Source: Hedera helix
Taxonomy: Eukaryota > Streptophyta > Magnoliopsida > Apiales > Araliaceae
Assembly (NCBI GenBank): GCA_947179155.2
Contig: OX359273.1
Coordinates: 11,037,001 to 11,101,000 of the forward strand
Direction: 5' to 3'
Length of the DNA: 64,000 nt
Each line of letters opens with the position of its first letter. Positions within the stretch are counted from its first letter, which is position 1. The notes below the pieces were generated by a model, which was not told the DNA's origin, ran no database searches, and worked only from the letters and a program-made list of their open reading frames with translations. The position numbers were made by a program, and so were the translations under genes. Below are positions 37,036 through 47,761 of this stretch, in pieces.

Positions 37036-38740
37036 TGGACACGAGAAGGGAAATGCGGAGTCGGAAAAAAGAAAAAGAAAAAAAATGTGTTCGACCACAG
37101 GAGGAAAGCTCATCTAAAGTCACGGAAAAGAGGCCCCTAATTGAAGGATGCATCGCACAGTGCACTTGCCATATGACGTTAATTCGGTGAATAACGATAG
37201 CGAGAATGAAAACGGAATACCTTTGATAAAGGAATGTAGGTTTTTTAATTTAATCATACTCACATATATTGACCATGAATGCTTAAATGTTTTATTACGA
37301 TTTCATAACTCGTCAAAAAAAAAAAAAGAAGAAAGAAGAAAAAAAAAAGTGAAATCAAGAGTAACTTAATACATTCACAATTCATTCAATGTCAAATTAA
37401 TTCACTCACGATTTACAAAAAAGAGATCCATCTCGATGCCAATTTTTTTACGATAAGACGAAAACATCACAGACACGAGCCAAATTGCATAATCATGAGC
37501 ATTCCCTTTTATCTGCTCTACTGTTGAGATGTTTAGTAGTATCGAAGTTAACCCCGCCGACCCGAACCGTCGAGCATTTAGTGTTTGTTACTTGTTCAGG
37601 ATATGAATCGGTGTGGGTAACTCGGCATGACCAACGAAACGACTTCCCATATGAATCCTCGACAAGAACACGAGTAAAGGCTGGGGCATCTTAAAGATCA
37701 TGGAAATGAAAGGAGCACAGGTCTATATCAGACTCCTCATCAACGAACCTTCCCCCACGACCATCAATGGATTTTGACAAACTCATCATGATGCACGCTG
37801 ACATTACCTCGATACTCGAGCGAGCATATGCAAGAGCAATATAATTCCTGACATCAGAGATGATCGATTAAAAGGCGAGGAAGGGCAACATGGTCGTCGA
37901 TCATCGCAAAAAGCCAAAGGGACAGCCCCAATCAGATGAGAGTCAAGAGCTATCAATGCATACGATCAAATGACAAGAGGATCACCTAGATATCAACCAA
38001 GAGTCTTGGCATAAGAGGAAGCCCCTGCACCCCAAATTCAAAGACATGACGATCTGTGAGCAGGATGAGGAGCCCTGGATAAGTCGATTGGGCATTCAAA
38101 ATGACAGATATAATTCCCCAACAGAGAAACGATCAGGGGCATGCGATTCAACTAACCAACCTTGAAGTCCAAAAACTGTCCTCCCAAATAAGGCATGACA
38201 CAACTGAGTGGTTAAAAAGAATGACACGTGAAAAATTGTATCATTTGACTAAACAGGGGTCATTTCCTTCCAAGCATATCTATTGATCCATGCATAACAT
38301 CTACGCATCCATGTACATGAAAGAAAAATCACAGGTACGAGACTGTCGGCGTCACGAGTACCGGTGCCATTTATCGGAAGAACATGGCAGGGGAAACTTC
38401 CACGATCCGATGCGCCCAGAATCTATGGAACATCAAAGAATCGCAAAACGACTGTTTGAAGCACCTTCAGCTAATCAACAAGGATGACAGCTCAAAAGCA
38501 TGGCTATCAAGAGCGATCTACGAGGACGAACCCCAAGAATGACAAGTCAAACCAAAAGAAGTGGCTGGCAAAAGCGATTTACGAGGACGAATCCCAAGGA
38601 GGCCCCACAAACTAATCAGGTATGCGTTCCTTTTAAATTTCCTCAAGAATTATTGCATTTTTTATGATGTACAATACGATGCGAGTCCATTTGGGACAAT
38701 ACACAGCGATTCCGGAGACGAAACCCGGCAATTACAAGGA
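37036..38740 (+). other. Element L internal, unrecognised stretch
   Basis: About 1.7 kb with several open frames of 60-73 codons on the plus strand (for example 37,485-37,694; 38,101-38,286; 38,290-38,487). None shows a retroelement motif. An A/G-rich run is at 37,314-37,350. Base composition is less AT-rich than the surrounding LTRs, as expected of former coding or leader sequence. Confidence 0.4.
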
Positions 38741-39770
38741 TGACCCGTCAGTGAAAACCCCTGACCGTCCAAAATGACCCGTCAGTGAAAACCCCTGACC
38801 GTCCAAAACAACCCGTCAGAGACGATACCTGACCAACTCAAAACGACCCGTCAGAGACGATACCTGACCAACCAAAAAAACCGACCGTCAGAGACGATAT
38901 CTGACCGTCCCAAAAACGACCCATCAGAGACGATACCTGACAGTCCCAAAAACGACCCGTCAGAGACGATACCTGACCAATCAAAAACGACCCATCAGAA
39001 ACGATACCTGACCAATTAAAAAACGACCAGTCAGAAAACGATACCTGACCAATTCAAAAATGACCCGTCAGAAACGATACCTGACCCATTCTAAAACGAC
39101 CCGTCAGAGAGGATACCTGACCAACCCAAAAAACGACCCGTCAGAGACGATACCTGACCAACCCAAAAACGACCCGTCAGAGACGATACCTGACCAACTC
39201 AAAAAATGACCCGTCAGAGACGATACCTGACCAGCCCAAAAATGACCTGTCAGAGACGATACCTGACCAACTCAAAAAACGACCCGTCAGAGACGATACC
39301 TGACCAACTCAAAACCAACCCGTCAAACACAATACCTGACCCTCACAAAAACGACCGTCAGAGATGATACATGACCAACCCAAAAAACGAACCGTCAGAG
39401 ACGATACCTGACCAGCCCAAAAACGACCTGTCAGAGACGATACCTGACCAACTCAAAAAACGACCCGTCAAAGACAATACCTGACCAACTCAAAACCAAC
39501 CCGTCAGAAACGATACCTGACCAACTAAAAAACGACCCGTTTGAGACGATACCTGACAGTCCCAAAAAGGACACGTCAGAGACGATACCTAACCGTCCCA
39601 AAAACGACCCGTCAGAGACGATACCTGACCGTCCCAAAAACGACCCGTCAGAGACGATACCTGACAGTCACAAAAATGACCGTCAGAAACGATACCTGAC
39701 CGTCACAAAAATGACCCGTCGGAGACGAGACCTGACCGTCACAAAAATGACCCGTCGAAGACGAGACCCA
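38741..39770 (+). repeat. 36-bp minisatellite in L, about 29 copies
   Basis: The unit is GACCCGTCAGAGACGATACC then TGACCAACTCAAAAAC, 33-38 bp long. Each unit contains GTCAG and CTGAC separated by about ten bases, an inverted repeat. The first two copies carry a variant centre (TGAAAACCCC). Because 36 is divisible by three, long antisense open frames appear over the array; they are artefacts of periodicity. Confidence 0.95.
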
Positions 39771-40110
39771 ACAATTACGAGATAACTTGTTAGAGACTAA
39801 ACCCAACAAGGATGAGACGACCCGTTGGACAAGATCCGACGATAACGATACGACCCGTTGGCAAAAGATCTGACGATGATGATACGACCCGTTGGCAAAG
39901 GATCCGACGATGACGATACGACCTATTGGCAAAAGATCCGACAGTGACGATACGACCCGTTGGCAAAAGATCCGACGATGACGATACGACCCGTTGGCAA
40001 AAGATCCGACGATGACCGTTGGAGAAAGATCCGACGATGACGAGACGACCCGTTGGAGAAAGATCTGACGATGACAATGCGATGATCGTTGGAGAAAGAT
40101 CCAACAATGA
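39771..40110 (+). repeat. Second minisatellite in L (CCCGTTGG type), about 9 copies
   Basis: Units of roughly 35-38 bp contain GACCCGTTGGCAAAAGATCC then GACGATGACGATAC. The shared CGACCCGTY start suggests descent from the preceding 36-bp unit, with gradual change at 39,730-39,800. Confidence 0.9.
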
Positions 40111-40262
40111 CTAAAATAATGCGATGCGATGTGCGAGGCGATGTGCGATGCGATATGCGATACATCATATGAGAAGCAGTGCGATATGCGATTTCATATG
40201 CGATTTGATATGATGTGCGATTTGATACTTGATATGCGATATGCGATATGCGATAAGCAAGA
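40111..40262 (+). repeat. GCGATATGCGAT-like short repeat in L
   Basis: Irregular copies of GCGATGTGCGATGCGATATG occur, a short-period repeat next to the minisatellites. Confidence 0.85.
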
Positions 40263-40461
40263 GAAGTAGTCTTCTTTGACAAATATACTATGCGAGTCCA
40301 TTTGAGGCAGTAACTGGTGATATTGGTATTGCATCATTAATATGTATATGTTGCATCATTGATATATATCTTGCATCATTAAAATATGTACTGTCATTTT
40401 CATGCATTGGGTGCCTACTTCTTTATCATGTTCATTTCATATTGCATTCCATAAACATGAT

Positions 40462-40473
40462 AAAGAGGGGCAG
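40462..40473 (+). other. Polypurine tract of element L
   Basis: AAAGAGGGGCAG lies one base before the 3' LTR TGTAGACACCC. Confidence 0.85.
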
Positions 40474-40474
40474 T

Positions 40475-42014
40475 TGTAGACACCCAAATTTTGCACTTCT
40501 CTACTAACCCTGGCAGGAGGGCAAAGTCGTCACTTGACCGGACATACGAAAAGGAGGGTGGACCCCAACACGAAGCCACCCCAACGATTTACGGTGAAAG
40601 CCGCCACAACGAACAACGAGCCTCAGGTTACTGGAGTCAAGGCAAACAGTTGATCCAGAAGAACCTGATTTGATCACAAAAGACGACTAATGGCCACTAC
40701 GCTTACGATGTTCGGGGGATCTACTGTAGATCCGAAAATATTTGGTGCATTGCTATTTAAATAGTTTGATTTGTGTATTTTGAAGTTATATCCAATGTAG
40801 TCAATATATGTTGTAGATATGTGGATTAGGGACGGTTAGGGAGGATTTATTGCGGATGGAATCTCCTCCTAACCTCCCGATGATATCCTTCTAGTTTACT
40901 TTATAGCTTTTATGTATGTAGCGATCGCGATGCACCTTTATGTAAATATGTAAATATGTAAATTTTTGGGCCTTAAAGCGACGTCGAGTCGAAAGTCGGG
41001 TTTAAGGCCCCGTGATAGTGAAATGTGTGATTGTGGGTGTTTGGGGTTATTTAGACGGCTCACATGCCCATGGATAGCCCCGACACGTTTTGAATGCTTG
41101 TTTTGATTTACGACACAAAAAACGGTTTTCCAAAATAAGGCAAACGATGAAGATTTTCTAAAAATGATCAAATTAGGATATTAGACTCACGAGGTTTAAA
41201 AATTAAGAGTTTCGGTGAATTTTGATCCTTGTTTGACGAAAAGGCTACATTTGGTTTTAAAATATCATAAAAGATGTTTTCGTAAAAAATAAACAAACGT
41301 TTTCATTAAACTTTGTGCATAGGGTTAAAGAGTTCTAGAAGTTGCCTTCATGTTATTTATATTTACTGTTAGAAGGCAATGTATAGTCTCGATTCCTATT
41401 TGACAAAAGTTTAAAAAACTATTGTTTTCTGAAATGACATCTAATAAAAAAAACCTCATCATTTTCGAAATTAAAATCAATCTTTATTATAAAAAACGAA
41501 GCCTTGTCATTTGGGTCAAAAGACGTCTAAACATTTTCTCGATAAAAGACATTTGCCATATAAAATCAAAGCAACTTTTATGCAAAAATTCACCACAACC
41601 ATCACTTAGGCACGCACGCACGCACACATGCGCACGCACATATTTTAGGATTTAAAAGGATAGGAAAACATCAAGATTGCGGTAATCGTGTTTCACGGAA
41701 GTCGGGGGGTGCCTAACACCTTCCCCTCGCTTAAGCAAGCCCCCGAACTCTATGAATCTCGGTTTGCAGACCAATTAACTCGGAGTCACATATGAGCCAG
41801 CGATTACGAAAACAAAATTCGGATGAGTTGGTACATCCATTTCAAATATACCAATTGGCGGCTCTGGTTAATTGGCTCATAAAGAAATCGATCTTTCAAA
41901 ACCCGTCGACATTAAGCCGACCCTTTTCAAAATCACATTTAATTCAAAAGGCTAAAATTGGAAAGGGCTTATTTAATATTAAAAAACGAAACGACGAAAA
42001 TTCCGGCGTCGACA
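40475..42014 (+). repeat. 3' LTR of element L
   Basis: 1,540 bp, from TGTAGACACCC to GGCGTCGACA. It carries one extra 8-bp GTAAATAT unit compared with the 5' LTR. Confidence 0.95.
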
Positions 42015-42838
42015 ATACGTAAATATAATTTTTAATAGCTTAAAACATTCCTTTTTCTTAATTATTATTCAATTTCTTTAATATTTACAATAATTTCTTT
42101 ATAAATTATATATAACTTAATATTATATAATTTATATATTTACATTTTCCTTTCTTAAATAATTCTTAATTTCCTCCAACCTTATTCCATTTAACCATCT
42201 TATATAAATTACATAATTATTCTTATATAATTTATATAATTATTATTTTCTTCATACCTTATTTTAATTTCCTTATATAAATTATATAATTTATTATTAT
42301 ATAATTTATATAATTACCTTTCCTTCTCAATTAATTTCCAAACTTCTTCCAAAATTCTTGATAAACTCTAAAGTCCACACATACAATTTTACCAACTCCC
42401 TCATTCACTTTTTATTTAAATTTGGATTAATTTAATTATTAATCCATTTATTTCCATAATTAATGAAATTAAGATTATCAATTAAACATTCACATATATA
42501 AATATACATATTTAAATCTTACTTCTCACATTACCATATCATCTCGTTTAAATCATAATTTCTGTACTTTCACTACAATTAAATTGTACACTTTATTGTA
42601 CCTTTGCTTGAAATTTCTTTTATTTCTCATAAATTGTTTTTAAACAATTTATTTACTTTTCAATTATTTTAAATTAACACAATTCGTCATGATCTTTGTA
42701 CAAATTTAATTTACTAATTAAATCTTATCACATGCCTTAAATCATAATAATTAATTTAAACAATCTTGATAATTTTATCAATTAAATTCTCATTTATATT
42801 ATTAAAGAAATCCTGAAAATTCGGATCCTCACAGTCTC

Positions 42839-42961
42839 TTAGAACAATATTATAGATCCATTAACTAAAGTATTTTCTCAGCAATTTGTGTGGTCACCAC
42901 TTAGAGAAGATGGATATTAGATACCAATGGCAATTGGCTTTAGTGTAAGTGAGAATAAAAG
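42839..42961 (+). pseudogene. Ty1/copia RNase H end (piece 4 of 4) and polypurine region
   Basis: Immediately after C0 the copia reading resumes as NIIDPLTKVFSQQF, the usual last motif of copia pol (relatives read NIADPLTK). The purine-rich GTGAGAATAAAAG at about 42,949-42,961 precedes the LTR and is the probable polypurine tract. Confidence 0.8.
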
Positions 42962-44161
42962 TAGTATGCCCTCAAGCCAATCATATTTTATGTGATATCG
43001 TATACTTTGTAATCTTATTCGTTTATCAATAAAAGTTTTATTTAAAGACATTTATTTATTCATGATTAATTGGTTGAATTAATTAAATGATTAAACTCAT
43101 AGTTTTGGAATGCTTTTAGAATTATAATGTTGATTATGCTAATGAGATCTAAATTCAAGATAGCTTAAAACTAAAATATTTTTAATCGTGGGATCACTAA
43201 GATAGGGATTAGTGAATCCGGATAGATTCGTACATGCTATGCTTGTTCTTTTGAAGAGGATGATCAATCTCATAATCATTTGTGTGGAGATACTAAAGCA
43301 AGTATATAGGTGCTTGTTAGATAATAAGTCCACTGAACATGACTCGCTTAAGGAACACCTAATGGAGTTTTACATGTCTGTCAAAAGGAGTTCCTAATGT
43401 GATAGTAGTACAAGTGATCATTGAATTTGAGATTATCATAGTATCTTGTGTATGATGAGCTATACTTAGTCATATTCTTTAAGGCTATCCAAGTATAACA
43501 AATGATATGTTCGAGTATAATAAGTTGTATATAGAGATAGGTGAATAATCAACAAAGGATCTATCATTTTCAGAAAAATGAAAGAATGTCCTATGTAATT
43601 CTATAAATGATAACTCAGAAATCCTTGACTAATGTGGAATGAAAATTAGAAAAAAAAATTCTAATTTACATTAGAGTTGTGCATTTGAGAATTGAAGTGC
43701 ATATGATCAAATAAAATAAGACTTGACAGTAATTTCATATCTTATATTTGATTAGGACATTGTGTGATAGAATGATTGAATTGTACGATACCTATTCGCA
43801 GAATAGGTTCTTTGTGATCAAATATTGAAATTCATATTATATGAAAAGTCATGAATTGCTAAAGGGGGGAGGGGGCTTATCATTATTGTGAAATAAATAT
43901 ATTTATTTATTTTTAATTAAAGGAGTTTAATTCATAATAAATAATATTAGAATGGTTCTAATTTATTTGTTCTATAACCAAAATAATATTGAACCTAAGG
44001 GGTCACACTACAAAAGATAAATATTTATTTTAAAAGTAGATGGCATAATGGTAATAATAAATTAAGTATATTTAATTTATACTACGATTGTAGAATAAAT
44101 TAAATAGATTAATATTTATAATTAAGTATTTTGAAAATACTAATTATAAATTAATAAGAGG

Positions 44162-44224
<63 letters not shown>

Positions 44225-44729
44225 TAGTTCCTAATTAGATTAGATGTTAAATTAAAATCATGCTCTTAAAGAGTTTAGGAGGATTGAACAAATTTATAAA
44301 TAAGAGGGGTCTTATTATAGATGGGGATTACACACTCACTTTGTAGGATTAATAGAGAATACTTCATACTTTCTCTAAAAACTAAAGAACTAAAAGAAAT
44401 AGAAAATTATGACTAACTACCCAAGATTTGGAGAAACTTCAATCTATATTATCTCTTGGTGGATCACCTCTAAAGGTCATACACTCGGGTAGCTAACGTT
44501 GATCTAAAAATTTTAATCGATGGATTTGAAAAAAAAAAACATGAAGGAACAAGGGAGGTGAGCTCATAGCTCTTCAAAAGTTGAATCTACAAAGGCATAA
44601 TCGCTTATCCTTCCTCAATTAATAAGTATCGCGTAAGAAAGATCCTGGAATTTGGTTTGTAATTTTTTTTTAAATATCATTTATATCTGCTTCTGTTGCA
44701 TTACATCAATTTGATTGTACAAACCAACA
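42962..44729 (+). repeat. 3' LTR of the Ty1/copia element
   Basis: It begins TAGTATGCCCTCAAGCC (relatives: TGTTATGCCC) just after the copia pol end, and ends GTACAAACCAACA. It is followed by D-family LTR sequence that matches 55,871 onward, which fixes the right boundary. A (TTA)n run lies at 44,166-44,223, and a G-rich run at 43,864-43,876. The internal layout resembles the solo copia LTR at 52,349, including a TTGTTAGA...AAGTCCACTGAACATGA-type segment, but they are different families. Confidence 0.82.
44166..44223. repeat. (TTA)n microsatellite
   Basis: About 19 uninterrupted TTA triplets within the copia 3' LTR. Confidence 0.95.
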
Positions 44730-47538
44730 ACAATCACAATTAACTTTACAGTAGAGTAACTGAAATAAATGACATCCTCTTTGCTTCCAATAAATTCATA
44801 AATATCAAGAATTTGCAAATTTAGAAATAATGCACGGTTCATAGAACTTGCCATAAAACTGGCTATGAGTTCAGGAACTTACCATAATAATATGAGTTCA
44901 AGAACTCGCTATAGTAATACGAGTTCAAGAACTCATCAGGAACTTACCATAATACTGTGGGTTTAAGAACTTATCATTTATATGAGTTCAAGAATCTACC
45001 ATAATAATATGAGTTTAAGAATTCACATACATTTACAAAACTTATAACTCAGCTTAACGTACAAATTCGCATAAATTTGTAAATTTATAACAAGTTAATG
45101 AACTAGCAATAATAAAAAACTTGTTCAAAATAAAGGACTTGCACCACTTTAAAAATAGACTAAAGTATAGATTCCACCCCAAAGTTATAGGAATTTTGAA
45201 GTTTGCACCGTATTGATTAAAACATATCTAAGTGCACCCTAAAATTCTTTTTCGCTTTAAAAAATACAGTTTACACCCAAAATTGTGGGTGTTTTTTTTT
45301 TAACAGAAAGAACTTTGGGGTGCATTTTGTCTAGCAAAAAACTTTAAAGGGTCCATTTTGTCTACTAAAAAGAATTTTAAGATGCACTTAGATACGTTTT
45401 AAATATTAGGGTAAAAAACTAAAGACTCCTATAATTTTGGGGGTGCAATATGTACTTTATTCTTAAAAATACTGCACAAGTTAAAGAATTTGCTCGATTG
45501 AGACAACTTGTCTCAATCCGTAGTTCATTGTTTACATCATTCACATCCCATGTTTCTTTCTCATGTGCTCAATTCTGAGTCACCTACAATATTATAGAAT
45601 CTTAACATAACAATTACTCACAGTATAATTTTAACATTTATCAATTTACTTCTCGTAATAATATTTTAACATTTTTGTTAACTTTTCCAATAATCTCCAT
45701 AATTCGCAGTCAAGTCCTTCCAAAATCTTGGACAACCTCATTCTTATGTCAAAATATACCATTTAACATCAACATATACAATCCTTTAAAATTTCAGCTC
45801 AATCCGAGTTATAAAACTCGTTTTCACAATAATTTTACTCTAAGAAAATAATATTTTTATTTTTTCATAAGTCCTTCATTACTTATTCATTTTTTATCAT
45901 TCTTGAGTCAAAATAAGGCTTTATAGAACCTAATTTCATACCACATAGGCTTGGTTTACTAGTTCCATTCCAATCAAATCAGATTTCATCGTTTACAAGC
46001 AAGGTCAAAAAGTTATAATTTTTACTCAATCTTACTAAATAATTCACCAAAAATAATCTACTCCATAAAAATTGTACAAACTCTTGTGGCTTGATAGATA
46101 ACTTCAATATTTACAACTTTTCTTTTAGTACCATCTTTAAATTCTAAACACACAATTTTATATAATTTTTACAAAAACAGGAACATGATCTATCCTTCCT
46201 TGTTTTTTAGCCTTATCCTGCTTCACTGGAAACATTACAACATATAATCTACAAGGCATCTCAGGTAATTCTGTTGTCTATGCATAGCTAACTGCCTGAG
46301 CTACAACTTTTTTTTTATGTCATGTTCAAATTCTGAACACAATAGCATTGAAAATTCACATAAAAACCATGTCAGAATCTGTCCAGATTCTAGCAGTGCA
46401 TTTTTCTCTGAACCAACCTTCTTTGAAAATTTACCATAAATAATCTACAAGGAATTTTTGATCGACTCTTATTTCTATGCATAGCTGACTTCTTAAGCTA
46501 TTTTTAGACATAAAGATCTCATCCTAACTCTTTATATATCAAGAGATATAGAATTTACAAAAACAAGGTACCAACTAACTTTTCTGGAAATTTATAGAGT
46601 TTGTTTTTCGTTTGATTTCTTATTTTTTCTTGTTTGATTCTTGTTTATACAAGTTTGATCCATCAAAAACTAGCATAAATATGTCCGTTTTCCATAAACT
46701 TTATAAAACTTAATAACTATACATAAAAATCAAAAGTTCAATCAAGCTTTTACACATACTTTCTTGGTTTCTTTCCTCTTTCCTTGTTCACTTGAACTCT
46801 TCTTCTTCCTCTCCATACTTGGTTGCAAGTTGCAATCCTTTTCATCTTTGTTCCTATTGAGTGTGGGTGAATGAATGGCTAAATTGCTTTTTATTACTTC
46901 CCTTTTATAAAGCTTACGGAATAAGCTTTGGAAATTATTTTTTCCCTTTATTTTTTTCCAAAAGTTCATAGCTTCCTTGAGAAGCTTTCACTACTCTTAA
47001 CCCTCTCTCCAACAGTTTCTTACAGGTTCCAGCCCTGTTAGCCCTACTACTCATTTTTCTCGTTTTACGTATTTGACTCGCCTTTGACTTTTTGACACAA
47101 AAAAGTCAAATTTTCATGTTTTTAGTCATTTTCTACTGAATTCGTTGCCCCAACGTCGTGGTGATGTTCTTTTCTTTAAATTCATCTCTGAACTAAAAGT
47201 TTGACTTTTACCATAAAAAGTCAATTGTTGACTTTGATCAAAAAGTCAACCCCGACACCATATCGTATTTACTATCTTTACCTACTAATTTTGACATTCC
47301 ACACGCAACAGTGCATTTCGTTTCTTAAAATTCTTTCTTGAACTCCAATTTAAGGTTTGAACTATATAGCTTCTTCATTTACATTTATGTTTCTATACGT
47401 CACATTCATTTCCTTTATTTCCTTCTAGAATTGCTTACATTTCTCATTGACCTTCAATTTACCTTAAAACTTCAATTCTCATTTCTCACTTCTTATTTCT
47501 AAAAGAAAATCATTATTTAAAATTTTTGGGATATTATA
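44730..47538 (-). repeat. 3' LTR of element D, right-hand part
   Basis: This matches the 5' LTR of D from 55,871 onward. It ends GGGATATTATA, next to a polypurine tract, so in sense orientation it starts TATAATATCCC. The left 0.87 kb should lie beyond the copia, off the left edge. It contains a MITE at 45,158-45,462 that the 5' LTR lacks. Tandem units TATGAGTTCAAGAACTYACC run from 44,858 to 45,015, and each holds the palindrome GAGTTCAAGAACTC. A sample of about 240 bp differs from the 5' LTR by roughly 12%. Confidence 0.88.
45158..45462. mobile_element. MITE with 9-bp target duplication (Mutator-like)
   Basis: This is a 305-bp insertion with imperfect terminal inverted repeats of about 34 bp (left GACTAAAGTATAGATTCCAC, right end reverse-complemented GAATAAAGTACATATTGCAC). 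It is flanked by TTAAAAATA on both sides (45,149-45,157 and 45,463-45,471). The D 5' LTR at about 56,292 shows the empty site (CACTTTAAAAAAACTGC). Repeated AAAGTTATAGG and GGGTGCA motifs extend the inverted repeats inward. No open frame is present. Confidence 0.85.
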
Positions 47539-47552
47539 TTCTCTCATCCTTA
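47539..47552 (-). other. Polypurine tract of element D
   Basis: In sense orientation AAGGATGAGAGAA precedes the LTR start TATAATATCCC. The preceding TTTTAAGGACGAATTTTT resembles the internal ends of elements A and C. Confidence 0.75.
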
Positions 47553-47761
47553 TAAAAAATTCGTCCTTAAAATCACCAGCTTATTGTTATTCTAATAATT
47601 TTTGCTCTCGAAATCTCTTCCTTTATCTTTCAGCCATCAAGTAACCTATTCCTAAAAATAATTTCTTTACATTACATTCTCAAAAGGTATCACTTCTCTT
47701 TATAATATTTGCTCATTCCAGTCATAATTTAACTTTTGATCTAATCCACATGGATTCATAC
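47553..47761 (-). other. Element D internal region, left fragment
   Basis: About 210 bp between the polypurine tract and solo LTR B2. No coding motif is seen. Confidence 0.6.

Larger units (their letters stand above)
31980..42014 (+). mobile_element. Element L: young non-autonomous Tat/Ogre-like LTR retrotransposon
   Basis: It has two LTRs (31,980-33,511 and 40,475-42,014), a primer binding site at 33,514, a polypurine tract before the 3' LTR, and flanking duplication ATACA/ATACG (31,975-31,979 and 42,015-42,019). The second C LTR near 59,990 preserves the empty site as ATACA. LTR identity is about 98.5%: by hand I count about 23 substitutions and one 8-bp indel. The 6.96-kb internal region has no intact gag or pol. 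Only gag/pro shreds of Tat/Ogre type remain around 35,015-35,530; the rest is repeats and unrecognised sequence. It must have moved using another element's enzymes. Confidence 0.92.
29448..42833 (-). mobile_element. Solo LTR C0 (about 3.35 kb without insert), gypsy-type, carrying element L
   Basis: It starts TGTAACGACCCCG and ends GGATCCTCACA on the plus strand, flanked by exact duplications GTCTC (29,443-29,447 and 42,834-42,838). The two LTR parts are 29,448-31,979 and 42,020-42,833. Comparison with the uninterrupted C LTR at 57,438-60,846 shows the break. The sense strand is minus, as set by the polypurine tract next to the second copy. Features are the hairpin with one arm mismatch (30,065-30,080), the reverse box CTGAAGAACTTGCC (30,311-30,324), a GC-rich palindromic cluster (30,918-31,085) and a TA run (31,486-31,525). 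Overlapping open frames around 30,840-31,210 are a by-product of the GC-rich cluster. Confidence 0.92.

Noticed and set aside
38741..40110. Regular repeat-spacer look suggesting a CRISPR array
   Set aside because: The intervals between repeated parts are not unique, the whole 36-bp unit repeats, and the array sits inside a plant LTR element. It is a minisatellite.
39431..40282. Several overlapping minus-strand open frames with a repeating 12-residue pattern
   Set aside because: They arise because the 36-bp unit is divisible by three and its antisense frame lacks stops. No start context or motif supports a protein.
29448..42833. First reading of C0 plus L as one 13-kb LTR element
   Set aside because: The two ends are parts of one LTR that matches C1 continuously, and L has its own LTRs, primer site and target duplication. 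It is therefore a solo LTR with a nested element.
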